Assembly (NCBI GenBank): GCA_030407315.1
Contig: JALQPE010000129.1
Coordinates: 1-64,000, forward strand
Reading direction: 5' to 3'
DNA length: 64,000 nt
From: Asparagopsis taxiformis
Taxonomy: Eukaryota; Rhodophyta; Florideophyceae; Bonnemaisoniales; Bonnemaisoniaceae
This document shows, piece after piece, positions 22,489-33,771 of the stretch. The notes under the pieces are model-generated. The model was not told the DNA's origin. It searched no databases and was given only the letters and a program-made list of their open reading frames with translations. Made by a program: the position numbers and the translations under genes. The stretch's first letter is position 1, and each line of letters starts with the position of its first letter.

Positions 22489-23231
22489 AGTGTGTGCAAA
22501 TGTGAAAACTTCAATTTAATTGTACCCAAGTTCGAGAGGTACGTATACAAAGAAGCGGGCTCGATGCGGCAGATGTATAGTCTACAAACGTTGTAAAGGT
22601 TGAAAATGTTATCGCACCCACACTATCGCCTTTCAACGCAGACCGCCACTGCTGCATAGACAAACGCCCCCATGTGTACCGCCTTGGGTAGCGTCGTGCA
22701 CCGTGGCCCTATTTGTAACGTATTTATGTAAAATAAATCAAAGCTAACTGTACTACTGAACAGCTCGAATACAGTAGCTCCTCCTAACGGCCACGTGCGC
22801 CTCTAATCTGGGACATGCAGATGTCCCGATCACCGCTGTAATCGGCGTCGCACACAGTGCAGTACGAACACGACTGCCACCCAACAGCGCCCTACCACTG
22901 GCGCCCACCCACCTTTAACCACATTCGTTCTTCTCCCGCCCACCTTCGGCACAGCCGACATATATTGTGCCTGACCACTCTTGCAGTGGCATTGCACGAC
23001 CAACTACCGACACCGTCTTCCACCGCTACCAACAGTCTTCATCCCCATTCCAGCCCAATGACCGACATTCCCCTCTCCACAACTGTGTACTGCGGACAAT
23101 CCAGTGCGCAAGTCACCATACATACCACTGTCCGAACTGTGCAATCGAGCCACTATTGCAGTATGCGCGCGTCCGCGTATCCTAGCCCAAATCACTTCAG
23201 GCCAGACGCGGTTGCACCCGCCATGTTTGGA
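22489..23231. other. Intergenic between Cys-rich genes
   Basis: Contains AATAAA at 22732-22737. C-rich stretch from about 22860 to 23200 has frames without domain features. No gene called. Confidence 0.45.
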
Positions 23232-23239
23232 TATAAAAG
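23232..23239 (+). promoter_or_regulatory. TATA box of the 223-residue Cys-rich gene
   Basis: TATAAAAG, 58 bases before ATG 23290. Confidence 0.55.
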
Positions 23240-23289
23240 CCGTCGATCGGTGCACTAAAATCAACGCGATCATCAACACGAACAACAAA

Positions 23290-23961
23290 ATGATTTGTCT
23301 CTCGCTTTTCGTCGCTTTGATTGTGTGCGCGTCAAGCGCCTCCGTGCCGATTATCTCCATCGCCCCCCGGGCCCTCCTGCAGAACTGCCAACCGTGCAAG
23401 TTGAACTCCGAATGTCTCTCCCGTGACTGCAAATCTGTTTGCGTGGAGCCAGGAAGGACCGTGCAATATTCTTGCCAGAGGGAGGATTGTCTCGATTGCT
23501 CGGAAGGGTTTCAGTGCCAATCGCTGATATGCAGGTCTGGAAAATGCGTGCAAGGGACCACACTGAGTTTTGAGAGATGCTTCGGTAAATTAGACTGTTC
23601 CAGCTGCCAGCTTAACGACGAATGCGCGTCTAAGTTGTGTGTGGGGAACACCTGTGTCACGAATTCGAATGCTGTGTCGTTGTGCGACAGGCGAGAAGAG
23701 TGCTCGGTGTGTTTGTCGGACTTTGAATGTCAGTCTGGCAACTGCGTGATTGGAATAAACTCGGTGATTCCTAATGATCGAACTGGACAGTGCATCGATG
23801 CTACGGACCCCTTGGCTTCCATGGAAAGGTGTTTTGGAAAGGCGGAGTGTGCGGCGTGTACCGATAATTCTCAATGTAAGTCTCGTTTGTGTGGACAATC
23901 TGGGAAATGTGTATCTGGAACACTGGCTTCTCGTCTGAAATGTGGCGACCTAGACATGTGA
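23290..23961 (+). CDS. Secreted six-cysteine module protein (5 modules, C-terminus out of frame)
   Basis: 223 residues from ATG 23290, starting a signal peptide (MICLSLFVALIVCASSASV); an upstream in-frame ATG at 23104 is less likely given the TATA box at 23232. Five modules are seen, the fourth with an enlarged loop after cysteine 5. The frame ends at TGA 23959-23961 directly after the last cysteine of module 5. In the +1 frame a sixth module starts at 23957 and ends at a stop at 24080-24082, so the gene probably once continued and is shortened here by a one-base insertion or equivalent. Whether the shorter product is functional cannot be told. Confidence 0.8.
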   Translation: MICLSLFVALIVCASSASVPIISIAPRALLQNCQPCKLNSECLSRDCKSVCVEPGRTVQYSCQREDCLDCSEGFQCQSLICRSGKCVQGTTLSFERCFGKLDCSSCQLNDECASKLCVGNTCVTNSNAVSLCDRREECSVCLSDFECQSGNCVIGINSVIPNDRTGQCIDATDPLASMERCFGKAECAACTDNSQCKSRLCGQSGKCVSGTLASRLKCGDLDM

Positions 23962-24082
23962 GACGTGCACGAAACCACACGAATGTGCATCTGGGTTCTG
24001 CGTGGAGGGGCGTTGTGTGCTCTTTGAAGGTGCAACAGCTGTGGGTTGTACAGTCAGGACGGATCTCATGAAAGCTTTGTAA
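23957..24082 (+). pseudogene. Out-of-frame sixth module of the preceding gene
   Basis: The +1 frame encodes CETCTKPHECASGFCVEG followed by RCVLFEGATAVGC and a short tail to TAA 24080-24082. The spacing C-x2-C-x5-C-x4-C-x4-C matches the family exactly, which is very unlikely by chance. Thirteen bases separate the last in-frame cysteine codon from this one, one base more than four codons. Confidence 0.75.
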
Positions 24083-27000
24083 GATGTGGACTGCATCTTA
24101 CTGTGGATGGAACGATTTCCGATAGTAATGTAATACGAGATATTAGTTTCCACACAGACGAGCATTTCATGTCTATCAGGTCGATTGACTCTGTAAAACT
24201 AGTTGTGATTTGTGCTGATGCTAGATGATGTGAATATGATGCCCATCCCTTACTGAACCGCTGCTTGGTAAAAAGTTAAATCAGGATTTGTAGTACTTCT
24301 CAATTAACGAAAGAGACGTAGAAGGATATTTGTCATTCTTTGTCAACTGCGTTTGATTCAGGGGTGGAAAATATCAGGGGTTCGTCACGTACAAGCTGTG
24401 TCACAGTGCGTCGCAGCATAGTTTTTTTCGCACGTTTTGCACATGTGCATCATTTGCGTCACAGCAGGTGAACCGCAGCGAGACTCATAGCTATGGGCAG
24501 CTACCACACAACTCTACACCCAGCAGTTTCAATACTTAAAGAAATAGGCATAGGAAAATTCAGCTGGCGGTCTCACAGCGAGAAACGATAACTTGAGGTG
24601 AAAGTAATGCGGCACATAGATTTATTCCACTCGCACATACGGTGCTGTCGAAATTTACTCATCATACGATAGGTAGCAGACAAACGCGGTAGGGATGTTC
24701 GTTGGAGATAGATTTGTTGCCATCCTCGCCGTCCTGGAAGGATTGAGGAGAGGTTGGTGGATTCAGTTCCATAGGTAGGTACTGACTGCGCTGCGGGTGT
24801 AAACGTTCCACTAGTGTTAGGATGCGCGCTCATGGCACGCGTCATTCTCATTCACCTGTAATACTGAAAGAGATGAAACGTCAGTTGAGGGATCATGGAG
24901 GTCAGAGTTTGGCGTTGTGGAAATGATGACGTATGTTAGAGGGCCTGCAATGTTCAAGGTGTCCTGCCAGAGTAGGAGTGCAGCGAAGGACTGAAAGGTT
25001 GAAAAAAGGGAAAAACAAGTGTAAACTGTAAATGCCCAAATATGATGTACGGAAATTTAGGTTTTCTTGCACCAGAGGACGATTTTGTTGAAATTGAAAA
25101 AACATAACTGGCTCGGCCGTCGCAGGGATTCTCGCGAAACAGTTGTTCGATACCACCTGATTCGTAAGTTGCGCCACTAGACGTCTGATCCCACGTGAAT
25201 CGCAAAAACCTCTTCTTCCCTTTCTTACTGGTAATAGACTTCATATCAAGACAACGATGCACGCAACTGCAGTATACATCGATTGGATAATTGGCTTACT
25301 GCACTATTGCCCCTTATTCATAGAGTAAGATGCTTCGATGCCTTGTCACAATTTCATAAGTCGACCGGTTGTATTCTAGATGCAGTTCCTAAAAGCCCAC
25401 TGGTGTCTGGGGTTTATAAATTAGACGATACAACACTGCCTTATGGGGCTTTTCGTCATCTCATATGTCTTTGAAATACCCAGATACACCTGTATGGCTC
25501 GAAAAACTTAAAAATAGAATGTGACTAACTTGCACAGCCGAAAACTTTGTTCCCTCTTTGTGGTCAAGAAAGACATCCAGCGTTCATTCAATCATTCTTA
25601 CAAGTAGTACTCTTTGAAATGAGCTAAAACAATGGGATGTTTGTGTTTTAAAGAGAGAGAAAATACCTGACTGTCATTTCCATATTGTTCACGGATCTCA
25701 AAAGGTGAGAATGAGAATCGAATTTACTTTAGTACGGGAAATGTATCTCTTGGAGGCAGAATTCTTGAAAACCTAAGAGCAAGTTGAGCTGGTTTATTCA
25801 CTACTTTTCTACATCACTGTTGTTCAGCAACAAAAAAAGTCCGATGTCTTCCGTTGACGATCCGATAATTTCTCCCATTGCAACTTGTACGAACTGAGCA
25901 GATGGAATTCTACAATTCGTTATCTGTCTGATATGGAAAGAAATTGCAATTCGCTAAGCATATGTTTTATTCGGAAATACGCATATCTTCAAGTCATTAT
26001 GTTCTCATTGTCTGTAGATGTGGGATGCGGAAGGCACAATTGGTTCATTAAGCCCTCGCTTTCCACAAAGAAAAAGTTGTGAAAGATATCTGTATGAAGG
26101 CTACCCACTTTTTTGTTTTTAACGGTTTTCTATTTGGATAACGTTTCTACCTACAGATGCATACGTGTTTCCAGCGTACAGGTCAAGTTTAACGGTAAAC
26201 TAGACAAATTTTTTGGTAGTCGATCAACACCTTACGTCAAGTACACAGACAATTCAAATTGTTTTTTGCTAAAGAGCAACGTGTTCATCATCTGCTGTGG
26301 ATGAAGCGGATAGCGGAGAAAAACTATTGTTGTCTGGTCGCTAGAAAGCTTCCGTAGGTGGGGTACCCCGATGGTGTGCTGTCACAGTCATGCCATAATT
26401 GACAAGTTGTGTACATCACAACACAGTTGGTAAGCTGCAGTCTATAGAAGTAAAGAGGGTGGCCAGGAGAGCCAGGTCTATCTCTCGTGATTATTGTTGT
26501 ACACAGCCGTGATGTGCGCATATATACAAGCATAACCAATAAAAGAGGCTCACAGAAGATTCTCAACACCACGTGGACATGGCAGAATTCGAAGTCGTCA
26601 ACGCTACCTTGTATGAATACTATTGTACAATTTATGTCACACGCGGACAATGCGATGGTATCCGCTACGTTCTAGCTCACCAGGCCACATGTCAAATTTA
26701 ATTGAACGGGTCGAATATAGATTTGTAAGCGATACAATGTGCATCTTCCACGCAAATTATCGAGGCCATCATGGAAGTTTGGGCGTTGGAGAAAATAATG
26801 CAGCTCAAGATCGATTACATATCTGTAGGTGAAAAATTTTGAAATTTAAACCAGACTACATGCGGTTTCAAACAAGAAGAATAAATGACTCGTCATACAC
26901 GCAGACGGGGTAGAGCCGGGATAGAGAAGGGGAGCTCAACTGCAACACGCATTGCTCTAGTCTCTCACTGAAACGCCGTGCACGATTGCTAAAGTGTAAT

Positions 27001-27573
27001 TGGTCCTGAGGCTGCCAGCAAAGATGAAACAAAATAGCTCCTCTGGACATTGTGCCAAATACTTATTCCAGTAGCACAGCAACAGCCTATGTTGTTGTTG
27101 TCCGCAGTGCCATCTCAAGTATGGCTCAGCTCGAACAGTTGAACATATGCGCAAGCTTGATGCCAATAATATTCGAGGCCATATTAGCAGTGTCATCAGC
27201 GGAGTAATTATCAGCCGATTCTCCGAACAAACTCACCTTTCTCCTTCCCTTTCTATTCGCATTCTAGATCTGAACAAGCTGTTATGCCCTTATTCTTGAC
27301 ATGCATCTAGTCCTTGGAGAAAACAAATGGTAGGATGAACAAAGATGAGAGTTGTTACACCGTGATGTTATACAGGGTAGTGAAGCCTTTGAGACAAATT
27401 AGATCCACTGGTTCAGAAAACAATGCAACAGTCTAGATTCGACTGTGTTGGCGTTGCTGGTCTCAGAATATCTCGTGAATCACAACCGACTGGACAACCT
27501 CTGAGATACCAGGCACACTGACAAATTCCTGTGATCCTGGCAATAGAAAACCATTCACCCAAATCCAAAAGTG
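24083..27573. other. Long intergenic stretch, no gene seen
   Basis: About 3.5 kb, AT-rich, with frames under 110 residues that lack signal peptides, cysteine pattern or domain motifs on either strand. I found no tRNA-like fold or repeat by eye. Confidence 0.45.
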
Positions 27574-27580
27574 TATATAA
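27574..27580 (+). promoter_or_regulatory. TATA box of the 173-residue Cys-rich gene
   Basis: TATATAA, 80 bases before ATG 27660. Confidence 0.55.
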
Positions 27581-27659
27581 GTCGGATATCAAGAGCTGAA
27601 TCTGCCTCGACCATCTACCAGACATCCACCTCAAATACCATTTCAACCCGAGTTCCAAA

Positions 27660-28181
27660 ATGTCTGGCTTCCCCCAATTTGGCGTGCTTCTCTGCCTGGT
27701 GTGCATCGTGCTGATCTCCATCTCAGATGGAGTTTCCGTACAAAAAAGTGTAGAAAGACAAGCAGGAATCAGGCCTTGTCTTTCCGAAAACCCGGATGAT
27801 GACTGTAACTACGGAGGGGGACCATTTGGAGAATGCAATTCGTGCAGCTTCGATTCGCAGTGTATACAAGGCAAATGTTGGGGACATCCGCGTAAATGCA
27901 CTGATGGTTCTTACACATCACTGTTGAAATGCGGATTCAAACCCGAATGTGCGTCATGCAGCCATAGTCTTCAGTGTGCCACGCAACATTGCAGGAAAGG
28001 ACGTTGTGTGTTCAACCCGAACAGAGATTCGCCAAATTGCCCGCATGTACCTCCCACTCGAACCCCGACCCCAACCCCGACCCCATCAAGAACGCCGATC
28101 AATGTACATGTGCATGATCCGCATTACTATGACAACTTTTTTGGCCCATCTTGTGAAGCTGGAGGCTGCCAAAAGCCCTAG
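27660..28181 (+). CDS. Small secreted six-cysteine module protein (2 modules)
   Basis: 173 residues: signal peptide (MSGFPQFGVLLCLVCIVLISISDG), two modules, then a PTPTPT-type linker and a short tail HDPHYYDNFFGPSCEAGGC. The first module is the long KCWGH type with CTDGSYTSLLKC; the second is the short type ending FNPNRDSPNC. This order and the RDSPNC ending are shared with the minus-strand gene at 40937-41353, its closest relative in the window. AATAAA at 28321-28326. Function unknown; secreted. Confidence 0.85.
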   Translation: MSGFPQFGVLLCLVCIVLISISDGVSVQKSVERQAGIRPCLSENPDDDCNYGGGPFGECNSCSFDSQCIQGKCWGHPRKCTDGSYTSLLKCGFKPECASCSHSLQCATQHCRKGRCVFNPNRDSPNCPHVPPTRTPTPTPTPSRTPINVHVHDPHYYDNFFGPSCEAGGCQKP

Positions 28182-29067
28182 AGAAAAGGGCTGGGTTTAT
28201 CGCTGCACGACCGCGTTGGAGACTGCTCGCTGCACATTTTAGAGTCCATTTTGCGTTGCAGCGCTCGATGTGACCTAAAGTTGAACATTTTGCTAACGTT
28301 CATGCCATTTTAACGAATAGAATAAAATATATTTCACAAAAATGACAACACTTTCCCTGGTTCTGTTCTCTCAATATCATCACTTTCTTCCATTGTCTCT
28401 GCGAGTACCACTACTTCATCAGTCCCAACCAATCATCTTTTGGGATTTTGTAACAGCATCAAGTCCTTCTATGCCGTCTCAGCTTGTGTGCCAGCATAGG
28501 AAACTGAACAATCAAAAGCCTCCCCTCTGCGTGCAGTTATTCGCTCCTTGCTTGATACACCGATGCCGAATATCGCCAACTCCAGCAATTCAGTTATCGA
28601 TTTACAAAGCAAACAAACCACTACAACCCCTTCAATAGAGTAAATGAATGACCGGGACTCAGCATATCTTTGATATTTTGCCACTCCATTCTCATCCTTC
28701 GTCCAAAAAATATTATTCGATCTGTACTGAGAAACTTTGTTCAATTACTGTGGCAGAGCGTAGAAGGGATACGCAAGGAGGGATTGATAATGCCTGAAAG
28801 GAAAATTACATTGGTAGCCTCAGAAGTTATTCAATTTAGAGCTTCAGTTCCGATACATGTCTATTCAGGTATCATTAACAAAATGGAACACCCATAGCAC
28901 GATAATTCTCAGGGTAGGCAATACTATGTCTTCGCTGAAACCTAGTGAATAAAAGGATGTTGACGCGAGGACGACTTCTTGACGCGACGGTCTCATGTCC
29001 CAGTAAGGAGCTCTCAGCAGAACGGATTAATCACACTCTCTTCACAATCCAGCAGCTACTCATCAAT
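28182..29067. other. Intergenic; polyadenylation signal
   Basis: AATAAA at 28321-28326. Frames in 28340-28900 have no domain features. An AT-rich GAATAAAAGG near 28945 might act as a weak TATA element for the next gene. Confidence 0.4.
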
Positions 29068-29682
29068 ATGTCAGCGATGATACTTCTTTCTCTCCTTGTC
29101 TTAGGAGTTTCCAAAGTCAGAGGAGGTATCGCCTTCGAGGAAATAGCTGAAAATGAAGGAGTCTCTTCCCATTTTGACGACTACACTCCCACTCGTACGC
29201 CATCACCTCTCTTACCTGAATGCGCTAGATGCGAAACCAATCACAGCTGCAAACAAGGAAAATGCTGGGGACATCTTCCAGTATGCACAGATGGCACCTA
29301 CGTGTCCCTGATACGATGTGGTTTCAAAGAAGAATGCGCCCCGTGTGAAAAAAATGTTCAATGTGCTACGAGGATATGTTGGAATGGAAGATGCACTTTT
29401 GAAACTGCTCAATCCAGGGAAAACTGTATCAAGAGACCAGAGTGTGCCCTCTGTTCTATAGATAGTCACTGTCTTCAAGGGAAATGTTTCGGCGACCCTG
29501 CATTGTGCACAGACGGTACATATCCGTCTTTGCGTCGGTGTCATCTCAAAGCACGGTGCGACCCGTGCGGGCGCAATTCACAATGCGCCACAAAAGTATG
29601 CAAATATGGACAATGTGTGTTCTACAGGGAAGATCCTAGGTGGGTATGTCCATACCGCATATACCTGTCTAATGATGTGTGA
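29068..29682 (+). CDS. Secreted six-cysteine module protein (4 modules)
   Basis: 204 residues from ATG 29068 (signal peptide MSAMILLSLLVLGVSKVRG); the frame is open to 28945 but the internal Met fits secretion. Four modules alternate long and short: ECARC...KCWGH...CTDGTYVSLIRC, ECAPC...ICWNGRC, ECALC...KCFGD...CTDGTYPSLRRC, RCDPC...VCKYGQC. The long-short pair therefore looks duplicated as a unit, and equals the two-module layout of 27660-28181 doubled. Role unknown. Confidence 0.85.
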   Translation: MSAMILLSLLVLGVSKVRGGIAFEEIAENEGVSSHFDDYTPTRTPSPLLPECARCETNHSCKQGKCWGHLPVCTDGTYVSLIRCGFKEECAPCEKNVQCATRICWNGRCTFETAQSRENCIKRPECALCSIDSHCLQGKCFGDPALCTDGTYPSLRRCHLKARCDPCGRNSQCATKVCKYGQCVFYREDPRWVCPYRIYLSNDV

Positions 29683-30762
29683 CGCTTCGAACTACGTTCC
29701 GTGATTTTCGTTGAATGTTGTAGAGATGGTTTTAGATCATAGTTTGATTTCGGGCCCTTGAAGTGATTTTCTGCTTCAGAACGAGGTTGAGCAACTGTAA
29801 ACCTTGAGAAATTTGTTTTCTTTTTTTAAAGCTTTTCACACCCTAAAGAGAAAACCAAAGAGACCCTTAGCTATGAGCTCCTGTATATAATTCATTCCGG
29901 TGATATATCACCCGTCGTCTCAGAACTGAACATACTGTTATGCATCTCACTACAGTTTACCAAGTCTATGATGGTTTCAGTTTCAAATATTACTCAAGAA
30001 TCATTGGAAATGAAGATGAAGGATACAAATTGTGCCTTACAATGCTTTGAGTTCTCCATTCCCCAAGATTCCAGAATTCTATATTTCCTTTAATGCCTGT
30101 AGAAACATGTGGATTTGTATTCTAGAGTTTTATCCAGGTCATAGACGGAACCGGGTTCCACAAATTGGAACATGTACTATGTTGATGGGGAGAACTGAAC
30201 CTTGGAAAAATGGAATCTTCAGTCACATCTTCGGGTTGATATTTTGGAGATATCAAGTACCAGACTTTTGAGGGAATGAGATGAATTTATTGTGTACATC
30301 AATATTGCGAAAGGCATTCCCATTTAGCATGTACAGCTACATGATATCGCTTCATAGATAGCAATAGTATCTGAGGGCTTGAACCAAGACCTTTTGGCTA
30401 CAGGCTCTCGAGAAATTCTTTAAAACGAAACAAATTCAGGAAGACTTGTTTTGTCTTCGAACGTTGCAGTTATTTGATGAGGAAATGGCCTTCCGCTCCT
30501 ATCCTCGTTCATAGCCGACCACGTACGTACTTTCAAAAATTATCATGTAAATTGTTGAAGACAAAATTGCACTGAGCACGTTACTCACGAAGAATTGAAT
30601 TTCGATAGACCGGTCGCGTGGGCACAGGATATCCAGTTTTCACGCGGGGGAATGGGATGCTCATTTTCAATCAGTATAGAGCGGACTAAATGTACATATT
30701 GCCAACCAAGTTGTTAGGATATGTGCCAACTGAAGTACATCATTACCTTTTTGATATCCATA
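29683..30762. other. Intergenic, no gene seen
   Basis: AT-rich with short frames only. TATAGAG near 30674, about 88 bases before the next ATG, is a weak TATA candidate. Confidence 0.4.
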
Positions 30763-31527
30763 ATGAAGAACATCGCCCTTGTTTCCGGCATGCTTGGCCT
30801 ATCTCTCATCATACTTTGCCAGGCATTCGGGCAAGGAACTGAGGGCAAAATCGACACTACTTCAATCAAAACAGTACGTAGACCACATTGCGCAACCTGT
30901 ACGACCGAAGACGAATGTCAGACGAGAAAATGCTTGAACAAAATGTGCATTCGAGATGGGTCTGAACTGGAGTTGAAAAAATGTAGATACAAACAGTCCC
31001 TACAAAACAGCCTTGCTCAACCCGAGGAGACGCGCGAACATTCAGGCAAGAATGATTCCGGATGGAAGGAAGAGTGTTCACCTTGCGAGGAGGGAGAATG
31101 CAAGGGTGGCGTCTGTACTTATGGTCGATGTGTGCTAAAAACAAAGGAATCGCGAAGTAAATGTCTGAAAAGGATCCTGCCGACGTGTGAATCCTGCTCA
31201 GATCACATGCAGTGTCGATCGAAAATCTGCGAAAACGGACTGTGTATCAAGAAAAATGGCAGGTTTGAGGCATCAAAGAAATGCTTTAATCTGACCAATT
31301 GTAAACGATGCATCAAGAACAGTGCGTGTATGTCGGGTGTGTGTAAGATGAATCGATGCGTTAGAGATGAATCTGCTTCAGCGATAGAGTGCTTCAAGAG
31401 AGATCAGGGGCTGTGTTCGTATTGTACTTATAATTGGCAATGCCTCTCCGGAAAGTGTCGTCAGTATCGATGTGTTGAAGTAGAAAATTTGAAAAGGAGT
31501 CAGTGCTTTAGAAAGCAGGTTCAGTGA
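30763..31527 (+). CDS. Secreted six-cysteine module protein (5 modules, basic)
   Basis: 254 residues from ATG 30763, the second Met of the frame, which begins MKNIALVSGMLGLSLIILCQAFG. Five modules, all of the short spacing, with one irregular: the second has C-x2-C-x4-C instead of x5. The protein is rich in Lys/Arg, unlike its acidic-tailed relatives, so it may bind an acidic partner such as sulphated polysaccharide (inference). A polar linker without cysteine separates modules 1 and 2. AATAAA at 31769-31774. Confidence 0.8.
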   Translation: MKNIALVSGMLGLSLIILCQAFGQGTEGKIDTTSIKTVRRPHCATCTTEDECQTRKCLNKMCIRDGSELELKKCRYKQSLQNSLAQPEETREHSGKNDSGWKEECSPCEEGECKGGVCTYGRCVLKTKESRSKCLKRILPTCESCSDHMQCRSKICENGLCIKKNGRFEASKKCFNLTNCKRCIKNSACMSGVCKMNRCVRDESASAIECFKRDQGLCSYCTYNWQCLSGKCRQYRCVEVENLKRSQCFRKQVQ

Positions 31528-32672
31528 TTTTGTGAAGACGTTTTCTGAGATGATTTCTCGGCATGGTAGATATCTTCCGCTGATACGTAACTTGGTTTCT
31601 CAGGAAGATTGCAGTCCACTCGGTAAAGCAGGAGATTTTTCCGAGACCTACGTTCTGATCAACTCTGATTTGTACCCCGAACACCCTTTCAACAGTAAAG
31701 ATGTCAACAACTTCTGATTAGCTCAATTTCTTCTGAACGCCAAGGGCATCTCCCTATCCGCAACGAGCAATAAAATTTCTCGGAGTAGTATTTGCAAAAG
31801 AGAAAGCTACGCTAGTAGCTAGGATACTCCTGACAAAAACCTCGATGGCAATGGTGAGCAGGAATAAATTTTAAGAAACACTCAATGAACTTTCCCGGAA
31901 AGAGCAAACAATGTTCCGTTCACATCATCGCGTCACATAAATCAGTGACACAAGCAATCCAAACACCAACACAAAGTACAGAGTCTGAACGGAGAACGCT
32001 ATCTATCCACTCTCCACCTCGACATTCACTAGATACTAACAGCTGTGCTCCTGAAGGAAACGACTGATCCAATCATGAAGACATCGGTGCAATTCGCAAC
32101 TGACATCGCCGATAAACACTTTGACACATAGGATTGCTCCACAGTATGAAAGCCGCATACGCTACTCTTGAGTTCACAAATCGCGCTTGTGATGAACGTC
32201 AGGATGCACATGCAGACACTAAGAGTGGTTACACGTAGCGCATGCCCAGCACATCACACCTTTCGACCATCAGGGCAGAGGCGCGCCTATGTCGCATCGC
32301 TGCAATAACGACGCGTATCGAGACGCGCAAACATGCTGTAAAGAGTGTCCTATGACACGTTTGCTAAAAGCACCGCGAACACCACTAGTTTCTGAGGAAA
32401 ACTCTCGAATACAACAGTTACTATACACGCGCGTGTATCCGTAACGACTATGAAGAAATTTACACACATCGACGAATCGGATAAAACGGTGTGAAAATGC
32501 GTTATCAACGTCGCGCCACTCGTCGAATTTGGCTGCATCCCTCCGCGTCGATGCTGCACGAAAAAGCGACGCAGATGGAGTTCCACCCGTGATACTTAGG
32601 TGTAGGAGTTTCTGTACCCTGAAATTCTATTTCTGTCACATTAATCGGCACAAACGAACACCGTTTCTGCAC
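31528..32672. other. Intergenic
   Basis: AATAAA at 31769-31774 after the preceding gene. No gene recognised; the last few hundred bases might hold earlier, unrecognisable parts of the ion-channel relic that follows. Confidence 0.4.
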
Positions 32673-33183
32673 ATGTCTTCCACGAACGGCAGACTTGGCT
32701 CATATCAAGTTGCGCTCCTTTGCACCAGCATTGCCAATGCAATTCAGCACATGCTCTGGTCTGCTTCAGTTACAAATGTGGTGGAAGACGAGGCACGTTG
32801 TTGGGCTGTCGAGTCATATTATGCATCGATCCTGTTGACATCGTTAAATGCTATCAAAGTAGGCTACGGTGATTTGTAGCTCACATTCCAGAAATTTCTC
32901 ACAAGGCATTTCGCTTTGACGCACTGCAGGACCGGCAATGTAGTGTCATGTACCTGAACGTGGCACTATCGCTAGTGCCAATCATTTCAAGGATGGACAG
33001 AGGCATCTCTTTCAAATGAGTCGTCTCTTCTTCATGACGCTTTATCGATACGCTCCACTGCCTTTCTCATTGATGGCGGTTCTCCAAAGCACATATATGC
33101 CAGGAGATACGTCCAGGTCCATTGGATACCAGAATATAACACACGTCCAATACAGAAGACCCACAAGACCGGCAAGATTCTGA
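32673..33183 (+). pseudogene. Relic of a cyclic-nucleotide-gated / voltage-gated K+ channel
   Basis: Three successive pieces in three frames fit the order of a six-helix channel with a cyclic-nucleotide-binding domain. Frame 1 (to TAG 32877-32879) has a hydrophobic helix and then YYASILLTSLNAIKVGYGDL, resembling pore helix and the VGYGD selectivity filter. Frame 2 (32879-33018) has MYLNVALSLVPIISRMDRG, resembling the linker before the binding domain. Frame 3 (33016-33183) has LMAVLQSTYMPGDTSRSIG, resembling the opening of that domain (y-x-PGD...G). No single frame encodes a channel and no voltage-sensor part was found, so this is a decayed fragment. Similarity is by eye and short. Confidence 0.4.
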
Positions 33184-33771
33184 TTGGCAAGCTATGTTAT
33201 CGCGGAGAACAAAATTTGTTTACGCGCTGAAAGAAACAAACCCACAGCACTTGGGTTACTCAAGTCTTCAAACTTCTCATCCGCACCACTTTGCTGAAAC
33301 CGAACACGGGCTAAATGTGAACATAGTAAGAGATATACGCGAGAAGACATGCGTTCACTCGCTTCATTCGCGTTCCATCTTGGGATCAGCCGCCAGCTCC
33401 CTGCGAATATTAAACGCATCTCGCGACGAAAGTAGCGAAACTAGTTCTATTCATATCTTGGATCAGAACATGCTATCAACATTCGCCCCTGCGGAAGGCG
33501 TACTTCTCCATCTTCCGATTTCCAAATTGCATATGCAGGATTCCAAAATGCAAGACAACGTGCCGTTGAAACAACACGCCATAGACTGACGCAAACAAAC
33601 ATGGAGCAAAGTCCAGTGAAAAACTTTGGCACATGTGTGAGAAATTCAAGATAGTACCTCACACCATTTGCAACCAGCCAGCCGTAGACTTGCTTTAGAG
33701 CGGAGCATAGGTACCTGCCACATTAGAATAGCTGGCGATCCAAGGACAAATTACTTGATCCGCAAGCCAAG
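33184..33771. other. Intergenic, possibly tail of the channel relic
   Basis: A 131-residue frame (33194-33589) has no recognisable domain. I do not call it a gene. Confidence 0.35.
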
